A DNA stretch of 64,000 nt from Teratosphaeria epicoccoides (lineage: Eukaryota > Ascomycota > Dothideomycetes > Mycosphaerellales > Teratosphaeriaceae): contig JADDMT010000059.1 of NCBI GenBank assembly GCA_021401465.1, positions 62,001 to 126,000 on the forward strand, given 5' to 3'. The position numbers were made by a program, and so were the translations under genes. This document shows, piece by piece, positions 49,440 through 58,482 of the stretch; the stretch's first letter is position 1, and every line of letters begins with the position of its first letter. The notes below the pieces were generated by a model that was not told the DNA's origin, ran no database searches, and worked only from the letters and a program-made list of their open reading frames with translations.

Positions 49440-49956
49440 AGATGGGCAACAGTTGCTGTGGATCACCCAGAGGTATGGTTCGAAGGCAGGTAGAGCGAGC
49501 ATGATGCATTTCACAGTGGTGCAAGAAGACGACAGCAACAATTTTGAACGCCAGCCATGCTGCATGTTTGCTCAGGGCAGGATTCAGATGTGGCGTTTGG
49601 AATGAGACCATGTCATTGAAGTATGAGGGGGCAATCAATTTTTGGAATGGTACGGATCTAGCTGGCTGAAGCAATCATGCAGCCCGAACATTTTCATCTG
49701 CACATCTCCCTGAGCACTCGATCATGACTCCATCACTGGTTTTGATAATGTCAGCGATCTTAATATCGAACCATAAATTCTGTAGAATGAAGATCAATTC
49801 ATGACATGGAGCCGACTCGTGACCCATGCGGCCATGTGCGTCCAAGGGTCCGGCTGCACGGGCTGGCCCAGACGCCGACAACGCTTCTGATTCTTAACTT
49901 TTGAGTCTGACCTGCATCCGACACAATATTCCAGTTACTTTCGCACAGTGACCGCA
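49440..49956. other. Intergenic, presumed ILV6 promoter
   Basis: No gene supported on either strand. Contains the exchanger 3' region and the ILV6 promoter and leader. Confidence 0.45.
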
Positions 49957-50964
49957 ATGGCTTCAAAACGGGCAGCGCGGTCTCTTGCGAGCCAACTGGC
50001 CCAAGCCAGCTCCCAAACATGTAGAAGATCAAGTCGAATGGTACCACAACCCACCCAGCGCAATTCCCCAACGCCCCCAAAAAGATTCCAATTAACACAC
50101 GACCAACCCAACCAGATCTCGGAGCAAAGCCGCCCCCAATCCTCCTCCACCTCCGCAATCGCCTACAAAGCCCTCCACCGCCGCATCTCTCCTCTCCCCG
50201 CCGCCGCCACAACCTCCGCCGTCAGCCCCGCCGCAGCCGTCTCCTCCATCCTCTACGAAACCCCGCTCCCCTCCTCCGCGCCCCCGAAACGCCACGTCCT
50301 CAACTGCCTCGTGCAAAACGAACCGGGCGTCCTCTCGCGCGTGTCCGGCATCCTCGCAGCGCGCGGCTTCAACATCGACTCCCTCGTGGTCTGCAGCACC
50401 GAAGTCCAAGACCTCTCGCGCATGACGATCGTCCTGCAAGGCCAAGACGGCGTGGTCGAGCAAGCGCGGCGCCAGCTCGAGGACCTCGTCCCCGTCTGGG
50501 CGGTGCTCGACTACACTCAAGCGCCCCTCGTGCAGCGCGAACTCCTGCTCGCGAAAATCTCCATCTTGGGGCCCGAGTACTTTGAGGAGCTGCTCGCGCA
50601 CCATCGGGACATGACGGATGTCGAGGCGCAGACGCAGAGCGCGCCGGAGGACTTGTCGCCGGAGGAGCTGGCGCGGCAGAAGCGCGAGCCGGGGGAGGAG
50701 GTGCAGCGGGATTTCCATCCGCAGAATCTGGCGCCGAGTGAGGTGTTGAGGATGAAGCATCAGCATTTGGAGACCATCACCTATCTGGTGCATCAGTTTG
50801 GGGGCAAGGTTCTGGATATCAGTACGAATAATTGCATTGTGGAGTTGAGTGCGAAGCCGACGAGGGTGGATTCGTTCATGAAGTTGATCGCGCCGTTTGG
50901 GATTCTGGAGTCGGCGAGAACAGGCAGGTTGACGAATTCTGATGGCTTGGAGGGTATTGGCTGA
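49957..50964 (+). CDS. ILV6: Acetolactate synthase regulatory (small) subunit
   Basis: A single-exon gene of 335 residues. Ilv6 is the mitochondrial regulatory subunit of acetolactate synthase, the first common enzyme of valine, leucine and isoleucine synthesis; it activates the catalytic subunit and gives valine feedback. The N-terminal about 100 residues are Ser/Arg/Pro-rich without acidic blocks, fitting a mitochondrial presequence plus linker. The first ACT domain starts near 111: RHVLNCLVQNEPGVLSRVSG, then ILAARGFNIDSLVVCSTEVQ. The second half includes VQRELLLAKISILGPEYFEE and LETITYLVHQFGGKVLDIST, ending RVDSFMKLIAPFGILESART. A charged insert of about 50 residues between the halves (EAQTQSAPEDLSPEELARQK) is characteristic of the fungal form. 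The ATG at 49957 is the first in frame. Confidence 0.95.
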   Translation: MASKRAARSLASQLAQASSQTCRRSSRMVPQPTQRNSPTPPKRFQLTHDQPNQISEQSRPQSSSTSAIAYKALHRRISPLPAAATTSAVSPAAAVSSILYETPLPSSAPPKRHVLNCLVQNEPGVLSRVSGILAARGFNIDSLVVCSTEVQDLSRMTIVLQGQDGVVEQARRQLEDLVPVWAVLDYTQAPLVQRELLLAKISILGPEYFEELLAHHRDMTDVEAQTQSAPEDLSPEELARQKREPGEEVQRDFHPQNLAPSEVLRMKHQHLETITYLVHQFGGKVLDISTNNCIVELSAKPTRVDSFMKLIAPFGILESARTGRLTNSDGLEGIG

Positions 50965-51710
50965 CCGGGATGGATAGGGCTGATGGCTTTGCCTCGTTCA
51001 CCGCTTCATTCGGAGGCGGCGGAGGAGAAGGAGGCGGAGGATGTGGTGGATACCGCGTCGCTTCCTCCTTCGTAGGTTTTGTGCTTTTCAGACACTCGGG
51101 CGAGGAGTTTTGGCGCAAGGCGCTTGGAGGGGGCTGGGAAGGTGCACTGTGTGCTTGTTGTACCGTATGGGGAGATCGAGTTCACAGAGCCGTGTTTACT
51201 TCGAATCTTGACGGTAGGATTTGGTGGCGGTCGAAAACGACGAGCTGGAACGCTGGGTCAACGATGACAATCTTGAGCCGGGATCGATAGACCGGCCGAT
51301 GGTCCGGCAAGGCAGTGAGCCGTACTCGAAGTCAATACTTCGTTTCTCATTACCCACAGGAGACTTCTAAGCAGGACTCGTGTGCCACGCATGTACTGGA
51401 GTCTGCGCTCATTCCACATAGCATCTAGCGTCGTCAAGTGCGCCCAGCACCGCACCCTCCCATTTAGAACTTCATTTCATTTGACCCCATTGTTGCTCCC
51501 TGTGCGCCGCGTCCCGCCAGCGCCTTTGCTTCTAGTCATTCGAGACGACATCAAATATACAGTTTTATGAAGTCATGAGGAGCGCCGCGTCTCAGCGACA
51601 GCCTGTGGTGTCTGTCGCGCTACCGTGGATTCGTAACCAATGTTCTGGGGAAATGGTTGAGTCGGGTTCGTGCTGAGGCCGAACCGCGCCGTGCTTGCGG
51701 AGGAAGCCAA
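50965..51710. other. Intergenic between convergent genes
   Basis: No supported gene. Short frames read as low-complexity Gly-rich or random sequence. It holds the ILV6 3' region and, on the other strand, the 3' region of the TB2/DP1 gene. Confidence 0.45.
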
Positions 51711-52856
51711 CTATAGCTCCTTTTTCGGCACATCGATGGCGCTGTCTTTCTCGCCATACGAGCCCTGTGCGTCCGTTAGCTCGCTAGCTTCTCAAAAGAC
51801 TGGTCCTGGCACAGCTCACCCATATCCAGTTGCTCCAGCCTCCTCCCTCTTTGCCTGCTGTGGAACTCCTTGACCCAGATGGCCTTGAACTGTCATTGGG
51901 ATACGCACGGTAGTGCTCAGGGTCTGGCATGGGCTCATATCCAAGATCCTCAAACTCGCTTTCTGACTTGGATTTGTGCATATATGGCGCGTCTTGCGCA
52001 GCTAGGTATGACTTCCTGGATGACGGCTCACGCGGTAGCGATGATCGAGCCTGTGCACCTGTGGTCGCTGCATCCTCGTTTGATGCTTCAGAGTCAAAGG
52101 CTTTCAACAGCGTCCGGAGATGCTCGCGCTGGGTGTCGACGTATTTCTGCCGCTCCTCGCCGTTCAGGTACTCTGGAATGATACCTGAATCTGCCAGATC
52201 TCTCGCCTTCTGCTGCTCAGTCGAAGAACCCGGGTACGTCGCCTGCTGCACGGCTTTGCCTAACAAGCTGAAGAGATCACTAGTGCCTACCGCTGCAAGT
52301 CCCTGTCTCGCAGCCGGCATAGTAAAGCGGTCGAAGAGGTATGTGCTGTAGCTGACGTTCCTGCTCGGGGGCGGCGTGGGTCTTCTGGGCTCACCACCCA
52401 GGAAGTTGACCCGGATATACTCAATGCCGCGCTTCACCGCATCCATCCCGGCAGCCTTAGCCCGCGCATGACCCTCACTGATCATCTGATCGATCTGCCG
52501 TTCGTGCTCTTCAAGGAATGGATGGACATATTCCTTGTAGATATATACGGAGCCTTGTTTGCCGGGCAGCACCAGGTAGAGATGGATGCCCAGGCGGATC
52601 CAAGAGTAGAAGGGAAGCCAGCAGAGGATGAAGCAGAGGTGATTCTCGACGAGGAGGAATAGAGATAGGGTGGTCCAGTACATCAGCCATGGCGTCAGGA
52701 CGGCGGGGTCAGAGGTGCGGAGGGCTTTGTAGGAGGCGAAGACGGGGAGGAGGATGGAGAAGAAAGTACTGTCGCGCTATCAGTGGGACAGACAGTGTAC
52801 GTCAACATGTTGTGCGTGGTCACGCACGTGAGGATGTCGGCGATGAAGCCGAACAT
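51711..52856 (-). CDS. TB2/DP1/HVA22 (REEP/Yop1-like) ER-shaping protein
   Basis: A 343-residue protein in three exons: 52828-52856, 51820-52768 and 51711-51764. Introns are 59 bp (GTGCGT to ACAG) and 55 bp (GTGAGC to ACAG). The start MFGFIADILTTFFSILLPVF gives the first hydrophobic hairpin of the TB2/DP1/HVA22 family. It continues with SYKALRTSDPAVLTPWLMYW, the second hairpin LSLFLLVENHLCFILCWLPF and the conserved IRLGIHLYLVLPGKQGSVYI. These proteins insert as wedges and bend tubular endoplasmic reticulum. After about residue 110 comes a long cytosolic tail that the short Yop1 type lacks, with a Pro-rich spot (EPRRPTPPPSRNVSYSTYLF) and a Ser/Asp-rich end. The last exon codes GSYGEKDSAIDVPKKEL, replacing a premature stop that would result from ignoring the intron. 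The long-tailed form suggests the REEP1-4-like subgroup. Confidence 0.9.
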
Positions 52857-53386
52857 GGCGGGTGGGTGTCGGGTGCGTGCTGGATTGGCTCCTAGGGAGT
52901 TGTGAAGATGGTGGAGAGACGGCGCAGGTGAGAGTGTATGGAACTCAGGTCGGCAGCAGACTCGCCAAAGGGCGCCGGGCGGTCATGTGTGTTGGTGATG
53001 CACGTGGTAGTACAAAGACTAAAGGACTCAGCATGAATACACATGCACGCCGCTCAGAACTGCCCCACCAGGCAGAGATGCTTATCTCAGAGCCTATCTA
53101 TCGCCGAATGCAACCAAGTATCGGTCCGCCAAAGCGTGCCTCCCCGCTTACCGTACCTTACCGTACCTTACCGTACCTTACCGTACCTTACCGTACCTTA
53201 CCGTGCTTCACTGTACCTCATCGTCTCTTACCGTCCCTTACTCGGAGCATCCATGTTTCCCATGATAAGACCCTGATGATCTCATTTCGACGGTAACAGG
53301 TATGTGTCTTTAGTTAAACAGGAAATTTGATTCAAGAACATCTGATGTTCTGTAGAAAACGACAGACATGACAAGCGGCACCAGCA
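52857..53386. other. Divergent intergenic region with tandem repeat
   Basis: Lies between the TB2/DP1 start (minus) and the TANGO2-like start (plus), so it should hold both promoters. It contains a 10-base tandem array at 53151-53240. No gene is supported. Confidence 0.5.
53151..53240. repeat. 10-bp tandem repeat array
   Basis: Nine head-to-tail units of CCGTACCTTA. The first five are perfect and the last four are degenerate. The array lies about 150 bases before the start codon of the TANGO2-like gene. Confidence 0.95.
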
Positions 53387-54355
53387 ATGTGCATCACTGT
53401 CCTTTCAACAGCCCATCCGGACTACCCATACATACTCATCAACAACCGCGACGAGTTCCTGAGCCGGCAGACAGCCAAAGCAGATTGGTGGGATCCACCC
53501 CATGAGAACATCTTGGGAGGGCGAGACTTACAGCGAGCAGAGCGAGGCACCTGGCTCGGCATCACAAAGGATGGCCGCATTGCGAACCTCACCAACTTTC
53601 GCGAAGAAGGCGTTGAAGTCACACAGGGCAAAAGCCGAGGTGGCCTCACGAACGCTTTCTTGAGCCAGCATTATGAAAGCCACGAGGATTTCGTGAAGCA
53701 CCTGGTGGACGAAGTTGGCATCTGCGACGTGGGAGGATTCACGCTCCTATTTGGCCGACTACGCAGACCCAAGAACGACTGTACGCGGCCTGGCCTAGCA
53801 GCAGTCTCGAATCGCACATCCTCCGTTGATGAAGTTGCGCGTATTGCCACGAAGAGCGGAGAGACGCACGGTCTAAGCAACAGCCACTTTGGCGACATGA
53901 CCTGGCCGAAAGTCGTGCATGGCGAGCAATTCCTGAAGCAAGCGATCCGAGCAGATGCAAATCGCGGCTCTGACCAAGATCGATTGATCGAGAGCTTATT
54001 CGACGTGCTCTCTGTTGACACGTTACCCAGGCCAACCCCGAATGAGCCTTGGCCTGACTATACACGTCAACTGAGAAACTCGATTCTGATTCCGCCGGTC
54101 GGCGGCGAGGATGTGCAGACTACGCCGGCGGACAAGTTGGCAGCTGCTGATGGCACGGCTACGCCTGATCATGGGAGGGCGAAAGTCGGAGAAGGCGTGT
54201 ATGGGACGCATCAGCAGACAGTGATTTTGGTTGGGAAGGACGGCAAAGTCACTTTTGTGGAGAGGACGCTGTATGATGAGGACGGAAGACGAATGCCGAA
54301 GGATGAAAGCGAAAGAAGGTTTGACTTTGTTATTGAGGGATGGGAGAGTGAGTGA
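53387..54355 (+). CDS. TANGO2/NRDE family protein
   Basis: A single-exon gene of 322 residues. It matches the transport and Golgi organisation 2 (TANGO2, NRDE domain) family, found from bacteria to man and linked to mitochondrial and lipid/haem metabolism; the precise activity is unsettled. The start MCITVLSTAHPDYPYILINN has Cys2, the candidate N-terminal nucleophile of this Ntn-like fold, and the name-giving N-N-R-D-E at 19-23. Further family blocks are GGRDLQRAERGTWLGITKDG, RIANLTNFREE, SRGGLTNAFL and HGLSNSHFGDMTWPKVVHGE. The C-terminal part has GVYGTHQQTVILVGKDGKVT and a final FDFVIEGWESE. Length fits fungal members (about 300-350). Confidence 0.94.
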   Translation: MCITVLSTAHPDYPYILINNRDEFLSRQTAKADWWDPPHENILGGRDLQRAERGTWLGITKDGRIANLTNFREEGVEVTQGKSRGGLTNAFLSQHYESHEDFVKHLVDEVGICDVGGFTLLFGRLRRPKNDCTRPGLAAVSNRTSSVDEVARIATKSGETHGLSNSHFGDMTWPKVVHGEQFLKQAIRADANRGSDQDRLIESLFDVLSVDTLPRPTPNEPWPDYTRQLRNSILIPPVGGEDVQTTPADKLAAADGTATPDHGRAKVGEGVYGTHQQTVILVGKDGKVTFVERTLYDEDGRRMPKDESERRFDFVIEGWESE

Positions 54356-54549
54356 GGAACGCATTGCGAAGACACGCGATTCGATCATCCCATTATGCGA
54401 AGGGCGCTGCTCTCCTCCTACTCCCTTCCCCATTTCCGAAGTGCCTAGGAAATGACGGGTCCCAAATTCGGCCGAACTCGCGTACTCCAGCTTCGACAAT
54501 CGACTTGCCACAATCTGCGCAGCACCTCTCAATCCCAGGGCAGAGGGCG

Positions 54550-54693
54550 ATGATCTCTCAGCCCCTCATTGGAATTGAATCTTCGGGTCTTCGTCAAGAA
54601 CACACACTGGGTCTCCATTTTGGAGCTTGCAATTACAATCTGCACGATTCACGTTGCATTGCCTTTCGCTTTCTCTGCCAAAGCTGCAAATGA
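54550..54693 (+). pseudogene. Decayed relative of the small Cys-rich secreted protein (copy A)
   Basis: A 47-codon frame, MISQPLIGIESSGLRQEHTL and then GACNYNLHDSRCIAFRFLCQ, ends at a TGA. Its DNA resembles the stretch 540 bases downstream (copy B): both have GTCAAGAAC, then TTGCAA-TTAC or TTGCAACTAC, then a TTGCAT-CTTTC phrase, followed by a C-GT-AGCTCA phrase. No signal-peptide exon is recognisable. The link to the intact gene at 28527-28863 rests on the Cys-x-Tyr context and the shared layout; it is a weak inference. Confidence 0.35.
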
Positions 54694-55057
54694 TCTGCAG
54701 CCTGGCGTAAGCTCAATGTCCTCAAGCCAAGTTGTGCCCCCGAGCGGTGCTGTTGGTGCCCGCAGCATGTCGGCGGCGCGGCCGGTCTGCTGCTTACTGA
54801 GTGTTGTGAAAAGCTACCAATGGACGAACACAGCATTGTCGCAGACAGATCAACCCTACAATGCCTTGAGCGTCAGAATCGCGGAAGAGCATATGGTAGA
54901 CTCTGGAGTGAAGAGGCGAGTTTCGCGGTCTGTCACCGAAATCATTGCCTGCTCCTCTTGTCCTGGGCAAATTTATCAAGACGACCACCAGGGCAGTACC
55001 ATCGTCAGCGGTTTGCAGCCCTCCCAAACCTAGCCCCACGCATACCTCCAAGCGAGC

Positions 55058-55266
55058 ATGAGATTTGCTGCAGTTCTCCGATCATCTCTCCCGACCCTCA
55101 GCGACGAATGATGTCCTTGCCCGGACCTTTTTGTCAAGAACGCAGTCGGAATTCCCGCCAGCACCAACCTTGCAACTACAGTCCTTGCGTATTACATTGC
55201 ATCTCTTTCTTGCTCAACGCCGCCGACACCAAGTATCTACGGCTTTGCGTGAGCTCAGCGTTGTGA
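55058..55266 (+). pseudogene. Decayed relative of the small Cys-rich secreted protein (copy B)
   Basis: At 55058 the sequence starts MRFAAVLRSSLPTLSDE then TGA, strikingly like the signal-peptide start of the intact gene (MRLAAVLSL). Codon by codon the changes are mostly C-to-T and G-to-A. A second frame (55108-55266) then reads QPCNYSPCVLHCISFLLNAA, which matches the C-x3-P-C-x3-C spacing of CCRYVPCIYACNLLY in the intact protein. Later cysteines are mostly lost. Exon order and spacing agree with the intact gene apart from a shorter middle. The interpretation as a mutated paralogue is by eye. Confidence 0.45.
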
Positions 55267-55950
55267 CACTGGAGCATGCAGATATGCCTGCGGTCTTCGG
55301 TCTGCAGAACTTACATTCGTAGTTTTTGTCGGTGCTGCAGCCATGCTAGTGTGCTATCCAAAGTGAAACCGCGGGACGTTAGAGGTGGGCGGTCATTTGC
55401 TATGACACAGAAGCTCGTTTGGCTTGCAAAGTACGAGGTTATCATTAATCTGCAGGGTTTGAAGCGGGTGACTGTCGATACGGAAGAGTCTAAAAGGAGA
55501 CAAAAGATCGCGGCGAGCGTGGCTTATGCCACCGATCCTGGTACGTTTGCTCGGATAATATTCTTCGGTTTGGAGAGACGGCCGTGGAAGCTCGCGGAGT
55601 CGTCTTTCCTCTGGTACAGTGGCGTATCTTCATTTCGTCGGCGACATCGTAAGCACGATGAGCCCTCCGCTAGACTTAGGCACCGTCTCCCAGTCTCTAG
55701 CAATGCATCGAGAAGCGGCAAATAGGACCTTACGCCATGAGGCTCGCTTAGCCTACTCTAATCCAAGGAGCCTACTCCGATTCGCTAGTACTATATTAAC
55801 ATCGTACTCTCCAGATGAAGTTAGCTCCCGGGATGCTGTTTGACAGCGCCAGATGTGTAGGTGTGCATATGAATGAGCGTTCGCTCGCGCACAAGCAACA
55901 CCCTCGGTGAAAGCAAGGTTGACAGATTTTGGATAGCAATTATACAAGCA
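55267..55950. other. Accessory stretch, no intact gene
   Basis: A plus-strand frame (55276-55725) includes LVWLAKYEVIINLQGLKRVT and EESKRRQKIAASVAYATDPG. A shift leads to GDIVSTMSPPLDLGTVSQSL (from 55619). It reads like decayed coding sequence, but I do not recognise it. Confidence 0.3.
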
Positions 55951-57130
55951 TCAAATTGCCTCAGTGGATATTCGAGGCCAGTTCGAAGACTGATCATCTG
56001 TGCAGCCCACAGCCTCATGTATAGCCCATTTTGGCCAATATGAACGCGGGAACTCCACGCCCTCCTGTATCCAATCTGCATCGTCCTTGACGTCTACATC
56101 GAAGAGATGCTGCTCTCCGGGGGACAGAGTCAGATGAATCGGGACACCGGGTTGTGCTTTACGTACCGGTTTCACGAACCCAATGGAGCAAATCGCCGGG
56201 CACTGCGCCAGTCAGCACTTAAGCCTCTAGTCATTTATGGCTCGGAAGCGACTCGCCATGGTGTCATTCGTTCCGTGAACCACCCATACTGGTACCATGA
56301 CTGCCCTGCTTTCCTTGATTGTCCCAGCGATGCCATCGCTTCCAACACCTTGCTCTGCAGACCCGAACAAGCGATGCAGAGCAGCAGCTCCCACATGTCA
56401 GGTGTTGGCTCACGTCCCGTGCGAACTTTCCCCAAGGAATGCTATTGATGTATGCCCTGATTTTCGCAAGAGCTTGACGAGGAGGTGGAGGACTGCGACC
56501 CATGAAGTTTCGTGGTCGCGGTACGGTATATTCTGGTGCTGTGGCATCCAGAGGTGCGGAGATGGAGATGACAGCCGCGATTCTCAGATCTCGGGCATCG
56601 TTGTACCTTTTAAGCATAGTGCCCATATTCAGGGCAGCCAGAGCTCTCGCCACAGCAAAGAACCTTTTGCAAGTCCATCCCGGGCAGACCTTTATGCTGC
56701 ATATAATCTGGCAGCTCGTCCCTCAGCCACTTCCAAAAATGAGCGACGTCGTCCAAGATGTCGCGACCATCAGATTCGGGAAGCAAGCGGTAGCCAGGAC
56801 TGAGGATGACCGTTTCGCTGTGCTCAGCAATGTTGAGAAGCCAGTTAGCGAACCATGGCCCATACATCCGACGTCCAACTACAAAGCCGCCCCCGTGCCA
56901 TCGTACCATGACAGGCTGCTTCTCTTGCGAGGCATTACTGGCAGTAGTGAGTGCCTTAGGGATCAGAGCGGTGGCTTTCACAGGCGTTGTGCCGATGTGC
57001 CGGTATGGCAGGTCGATGCACGTGAAGGAGGTAAAGCGCCAACGCTTGCCAAGCACTTCCACGTCATTGAGTCAGTAATTCAGCTGACAATCACAGTATA
57101 TCAGGCCAGTCTCGGTCCAACGTGATGAGC
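55951..57130 (-). pseudogene. Decayed alpha/beta hydrolase (HSL/arylacetamide deacetylase-like)
   Basis: The pieces of an alpha/beta-hydrolase-3 enzyme appear in order, in different frames. The oxyanion block VMVRWHGGGFVVGRRMYGPW and the nucleophile elbow KVLCCGESSG lie in the frame 56610-57062. After a shift, ALAALNMGTMLKRYNDARDL and RIAAVISISAPLDATAPEYT follow (56264-56653). After another shift comes PDMWELLLCIACSG (near 56390). The catalytic-His end, PGVPIHLTLSPGEQHLFDVD then VKDDADWIQEGVEFPRSYWP, lies in 55951-56175. At least two or three frameshifts without splice sites show that the gene is dead. The catalytic Ser and His contexts are still legible, so inactivation may be fairly recent. 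Such enzymes hydrolyse esters or lactones and often sit in secondary-metabolite clusters. Confidence 0.7.
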
Positions 57131-57605
57131 CTGCAAACCCCGCTGATGGCATCCCAGATATTTCAAGGGCGTAATCGTTTATGGATGGGTGGTGCACAGC
57201 ACTCACTCGCTGGCTGGGATGGAAGTAATGCTTTTCTTCGTGGCTCTATTCGCGAATAGGAGCTTGACTGGACTGAATACGCTTGTAGTAGACACACATC
57301 AGGAGAGCCCTGGTACTGCACTGGCTGCCAATAACCTCTTTCGCTGTCTAGTATCTGCCGGCTGTGTTGCGTTCGAGCCGCCACTGATCGAAGCGGTTGG
57401 ATTTTGGTGGGCTGGCGTGCTCATCGGTGGCATCTAAATTGCATGTACCCCAGCCCTATGGCTCGTTCTACTATCTAACGAGAGATGGCGGGCGCAAGAG
57501 GAAGAAGCAAGAGCTAGAAAGATCTCTGAGAAAGCTGAGAAAGCAGCCAGAAGTAATGTCGATCCTGAAATCAAGTCTCAGACACTTCAGGCTACTCGTT
57601 CATAA
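57131..57605 (+). pseudogene. 3' fragment of an MFS drug/polyamine-type transporter
   Basis: Only the last part of the transporter is present. VMLFFVALFANRSLTGLNTL, VVDTHQESPGTALAANNLFR and VGFWWAGVLIGGI are the final helices typical of Qdr-like 12-helix exporters. A TAA at 57435-57437 breaks the last helix. In the same frame the tail continues IACTPALWLVLLSNERWRAQ and EEEARKISEKAEKAARSNVD to a natural-looking stop at 57603-57605. No N-terminal two thirds are found upstream, where the hydrolase relic lies on the other strand. The fragment overlaps the end of the following gene by 14 bases. Confidence 0.65.
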
Positions 57606-58482
57606 CCTCAAGAACGTTTTCCACGACTTCGTTTGCGAGATCATCCACCATGGCATCAACGTCAACATTGACCACGATTTCTTTAGCCCAGTCGCGCACT
57701 TGCCTCTGCACCCCGAAGCTTGCTAGCGATCCAAAGCTCGTCATGGTGCTTGGATCAAGTGGTCTTAATACGGGAAGGTCGTCTCCGTCTTCGTCCTCGC
57801 CTTCGCCATTTTCGTGATCCAGAGGCACAAATATAGGCCCAATCGAGTAATCGCCTACGCATCTTCTGATACAGTCTCTCTGCCAAGGCTCCAGCTTGGG
57901 GTGCGTGAGCAGAAGCAAAGCGGGATTGACCTGACGCTCTGCATTGGCCTGTGACAGTGCCGCTGTAGGAGGTTTGTTGACATACTTAGGAGCACCTGAT
58001 GACATGACGCCGCCAGCCAGGCTTCCGGCATCATGAGCAGAGAAGTGGGAAGTATCGGAGCGTGTAGGGCCACGACGGCTCGTGGAAGTCGAAGAACCTC
58101 CAAAACCGCTGAACCCAGCTCCAGCAGCACGAGACTCCCCGGGAAATAAGAGGCCAGTGCGTGTCATTTTAGATAGTCACATACGTTGATATCGGTCCTC
58201 GTTGTCCTCATTCTCTCTGCCAGTGACGTCTGTACCCACTGTCGCAGCTTTTGCTGCAGACTCGTGCAAGCTATCGCCTTGGAAGAGTGGACATGCGAGG
58301 GCTGCTGATACGGTCTTAGCGACCTGAAGTTTGCCAGCCACAGCGGTCGAGGCGACCACGATAATGATGAACTTCTCCGGTTTCTTGTTCTTGTTGGCAT
58401 CCAACGCCTGGTCGTCAGGTTTGTCTGGCAGTCAATGGACCAAGACCTGCGGTGTGGGCGGTCTGGCGATGAGGTCATCCAT
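57592..58482 (-). pseudogene. Gluconokinase-like P-loop protein frame with two in-frame TGA codons
   Basis: From ATG 58482 (MDDLIARPPTPQVLVH) one frame runs 297 codons to the stop at 57592 but contains two TGA codons, at 58432-58434 (codon 17) and 58177-58179 (codon 102). Between them is a P-loop-like start, KFIIIVVASTAVAGKLQVAK, then TVSAALACPLFQGDSLHESA, which resembles gluconate kinase (the GD-x-LH motif). The Walker A is imperfect (ASTAVAGKL rather than GxxxxGKS/T). After the second TGA come SKMTRTGLLFPGESRAAGAG, LLLTHPKLEPWQRDCIRRCV and a C-terminus VDDLANEVVENVLEVMNE. Both TGAs stand where Trp is plausible, so TGG-to-TGA mutation is the simplest reading. The second stop has the context TGA CTA, known to favour readthrough. 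No frameshift is present, which sets it apart from the neighbouring relics. Confidence 0.6.
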
